From an uncultured Peptococcaceae bacterium (GTDB lineage Bacteria > Bacillota > Peptococcia > Peptococcales > Peptococcaceae): 14,905 nt of DNA. The position numbers and the translations under genes were made by a program. Every line of letters begins with the position of its first letter. The first letter of the stretch is position 1. This document shows positions 13,504 through 14,905 of this stretch, piece by piece. Under the pieces are notes generated by a model. It made no database searches. It worked only from the letters and a program-made list of their open reading frames with translations, and had not been told where the DNA came from. The stretch spans positions 1 through 14,905 of the forward strand of contig CALAKO010000135.1 of the NCBI GenBank assembly GCA_937922955.1, in the 5' to 3' direction.

Positions 13504-14616
13504 TTATGCCTGTGCCTGCATTTTTTCTTTGAAAGCACGGCCAGCAGCATTTTGATCGATCATGCATTGAATAAACTTTTCACGGGTGATGTCTTTGGAA
13601 CGGAATTTCCATTCCTCGCCAGTAACGGATTTATCGGCCATGCTGTCAAAATCTGCTTCGTCGATGCCGAGGTCATCAAAGCAAACCGGCAGACCAAGAT
13701 CGTAATTGAACTGCATAATGCGGTCGCGCTGTTCAAATTGCTTGTCATAGGTCAGCAGACAAAGCACACCAAGGGAAACAATTTCACCATGACGATGTTC
13801 TTCACCGGCAGGCGTACCAACAGTCCCATAATAAACGCAATGTGCTAAAGATGAATTATAATAGTATTCCGGCATATGAGTAACCATATTTGACACAAGA
13901 CCAGTGGAGACAATGATATCAAGCACTACTTCACGCAATGCTTCACTGTCCTGCCCTTTACGGCAAGAGTCCATGGCTTCTTTGCCATAGGTCAACAACG
14001 GCTCGGTGCAGATTTTGCTGAGTTGAACGCCCATCAGCGGTGTATGAGAAAGGTTCGCCCCACGGCTGGAGAAAACCGCTTCACATTCTTTGGAGAGCGC
14101 ATCGCCGATGCCTGCCCAAAGCATATCTGCAGGAGATTCAGCAATAATTTGCGTATTAATAAAGGTATGCTCCGCAAGCTTTGGATAATAATAACTGTTC
14201 AAGCTGCCGTCTTCGTTATACATCACACAGATAGCTGTTACAGAGGCGCAGTTGCTGCCAACGGTTGGGAACAAAAACAATGGTTTATCCATTTTGTCGG
14301 CAACGTATTTGCATGTGTCGCAGGCACGTCCGCCACCGACACCAAAAATAATGTCTGCTTCCTGAACGGCTGGATTGGCGATCAGCGCATCCCCGTTTTC
14401 ATAGGTAGAATTGCCGCCGTACCAAATGAAATCGAGCAGTTCAATGTCTGAGTTTGAAATTCCCGCCAAGAGCGCTTCCTTAGACTTTTCCATAGCCGTT
14501 TTGCCGCCGATAACGACCGCCTTTTTACCATAGTATCTCGCAAAATAACCGATTTTTTCATAACAATCTGCCCCAATGCTGTATTGAGGCAACGCTACAC
14601 TGTAGCCATTCATCAT
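13504..14616 (-). CDS. Iron-containing / GldA-like alcohol dehydrogenase
   Basis: A 370-residue member of the group III metal-dependent alcohol dehydrogenases, nearest in layout to glycerol dehydrogenase (GldA). The NAD-binding region has VGGGRACDTCKYVAD near residues 87-100. Metal ligands are in place: Asp172 (GIGDAL), His259 (LAHCVYYG) and His276 (EHRHGEIVSLG), matching the Asp-His-His set and spacing of GldA. It would oxidise a polyol or reduce a hydroxy-ketone with NAD(H) in the cytoplasm; substrate is open because many GldA-like paralogues act on other compounds. The ATG at 14616 has AAGGAG 8 bases upstream; an in-frame start at 14658 lacks one. The gene is single, behind a 160-base structured leader and a SigA-like promoter at 14786. 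No T-rich terminator is evident after it before the ribU promoter. Confidence 0.85.
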   Translation of the reverse strand: MMNGYSVALPQYSIGADCYEKIGYFARYYGKKAVVIGGKTAMEKSKEALLAGISNSDIELLDFIWYGGNSTYENGDALIANPAVQEADIIFGVGGGRACDTCKYVADKMDKPLFLFPTVGSNCASVTAICVMYNEDGSLNSYYYPKLAEHTFINTQIIAESPADMLWAGIGDALSKECEAVFSSRGANLSHTPLMGVQLSKICTEPLLTYGKEAMDSCRKGQDSEALREVVLDIIVSTGLVSNMVTHMPEYYYNSSLAHCVYYGTVGTPAGEEHRHGEIVSLGVLCLLTYDKQFEQRDRIMQFNYDLGLPVCFDDLGIDEADFDSMADKSVTGEEWKFRSKDITREKFIQCMIDQNAAGRAFKEKMQAQA

Positions 14617-14648
14617 AGTGAACACTCCTTCTCGTACAAAATAGATGT

Positions 14649-14663
14649 TTCTTTTCAAAAGAA
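14649..14663. other. Perfect palindrome in the dehydrogenase leader
   Basis: TTCTTTTCAAAAGAA is a perfect 7-bp inverted repeat with one central base, 33 bases before the dehydrogenase ATG. It could be a protein site or a weak RNA hairpin; no known operator matches it. Confidence 0.45.
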
Positions 14664-14692
14664 TTTTGATGATTTTTCACGAGCAAGTGTCT

Positions 14693-14727
14693 GGTGAATG
14701 CGCCGACAATAGGTCGGCGCATTCGCC
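14693..14727. other. Strong hairpin in the dehydrogenase leader
   Basis: GGTGAATGCGCCGAC pairs with GTCGGCGCATTCGCC (15 pairs, one G-U, 5-base loop). No T run follows on either strand, so it is not an ordinary terminator. It is inside the predicted 5' leader of the minus-strand dehydrogenase mRNA. Confidence 0.75.
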
Positions 14728-14757
14728 AAACTCTTACAGCATGTTATCTGTTATATA

Positions 14758-14775
14758 TTAGCTATTATTTGCTAA
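14758..14775. promoter_or_regulatory. Candidate operator just downstream of the promoter
   Basis: TTAGC-N8-GCTAA is an inverted repeat covering roughly +4 to +21 of the predicted dehydrogenase transcript, a position where a repressor would block initiation. The regulator is unknown. Confidence 0.45.
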
Positions 14776-14785
14776 CGACTATTGT

Positions 14786-14814
14786 ATTATAGCTCTCTAT
14801 CCCTCAACAATCAA
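14786..14814 (-). promoter_or_regulatory. Promoter of the GldA-like dehydrogenase
   Basis: On the minus strand TTGATT (14809-14814) and TATAAT (14786-14791) are separated by 17 bases. The leader to the ATG at 14616 is about 160 bases. Confidence 0.7.
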
Positions 14815-14845
14815 TTGCCTACAGCAAATTTTTTTACAATTTATC

Positions 14846-14878
14846 AAAAAGGGGCTGTCGCAGTAAGCGGTAGCCCCT
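14846..14878 (-). terminator. Terminator of a minus-strand gene beyond the right edge
   Basis: AGGGGCT / AGCCCCT enclose an inner CCGC / GCG(A)-type pairing and are followed on the minus strand by TTTT then GAT. No gene in the window ends here, so it probably serves a gene to the right. Confidence 0.65.
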
Positions 14879-14905
14879 CTTTATCAGGATTCAGTAAAAA
14901 CACAA

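Noticed and set aside
14693..14727. Hairpin as an intrinsic terminator
   Set aside because: No T run follows the stem on either strand, and no gene ends next to it.

Overview
The window looks like a chromosomal segment of a low-to-mid GC member of the Bacillota (Firmicutes), probably an anaerobe of the Clostridia or Negativicutes type. Supporting this are strong AGGAGG-type ribosome binding sites, SigA-like promoters, an IscR-type Rrf2 regulator, a RelQ-like alarmone synthetase, a RibU riboflavin S-component behind an FMN riboswitch, and PBPs with a Gly/Thr-rich tail. I cannot name the genus. I see no phage, complete insertion sequence, CRISPR array or rRNA.

Layout. Positions 1-849 (minus) hold the N-terminal part of an HD-domain protein cut by the window edge. 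1007-1513 (minus) is a flavin reductase with its own promoter and terminator. 1643-5943 (minus) reads as one transcription direction of five closely packed genes: an Fe-S type Rrf2 regulator, a CNNM/CBS/CorC membrane protein, an RsuA-type rRNA pseudouridine synthase, an HAD phosphatase with a membrane tail, and an SDR oxidoreductase. A hairpin after the CBS gene may lower expression of the last three.

From about 6181 transcription runs rightward: a small orphan protein resembling the CRISPR-associated Csx20 family, a tRNA-Lys(CUU) gene with a near-perfect promoter and a terminator, and a RelQ-type (p)ppGpp synthetase whose mRNA should begin with a hairpin. A bidirectional terminator separates this from glycerol kinase (7667-9148, minus).

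A cell-wall block follows. A bifunctional class A PBP (9329-11650, minus) and a monofunctional GT51 glycosyltransferase (11836-12558, plus) are divergent from a 185-base promoter region. A bidirectional terminator separates the latter from ribU (12609-13238, minus), which is controlled by an FMN riboswitch with a terminator platform. Last is an iron-containing/GldA-like alcohol dehydrogenase (13504-14616, minus) with a long structured leader and a candidate operator just after the promoter. A terminator at the right edge belongs to a minus-strand gene outside the window.

Most genes are recognisable housekeeping or metabolic families. The points most worth a second look are the CRISPR-less Csx20-like gene, the Rrf2/CNNM pairing with a palindrome over its promoter, the HAD-membrane/SDR pair, and the structured leaders of relQ and the alcohol dehydrogenase. 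All assignments are by reading motifs; no database search was run.
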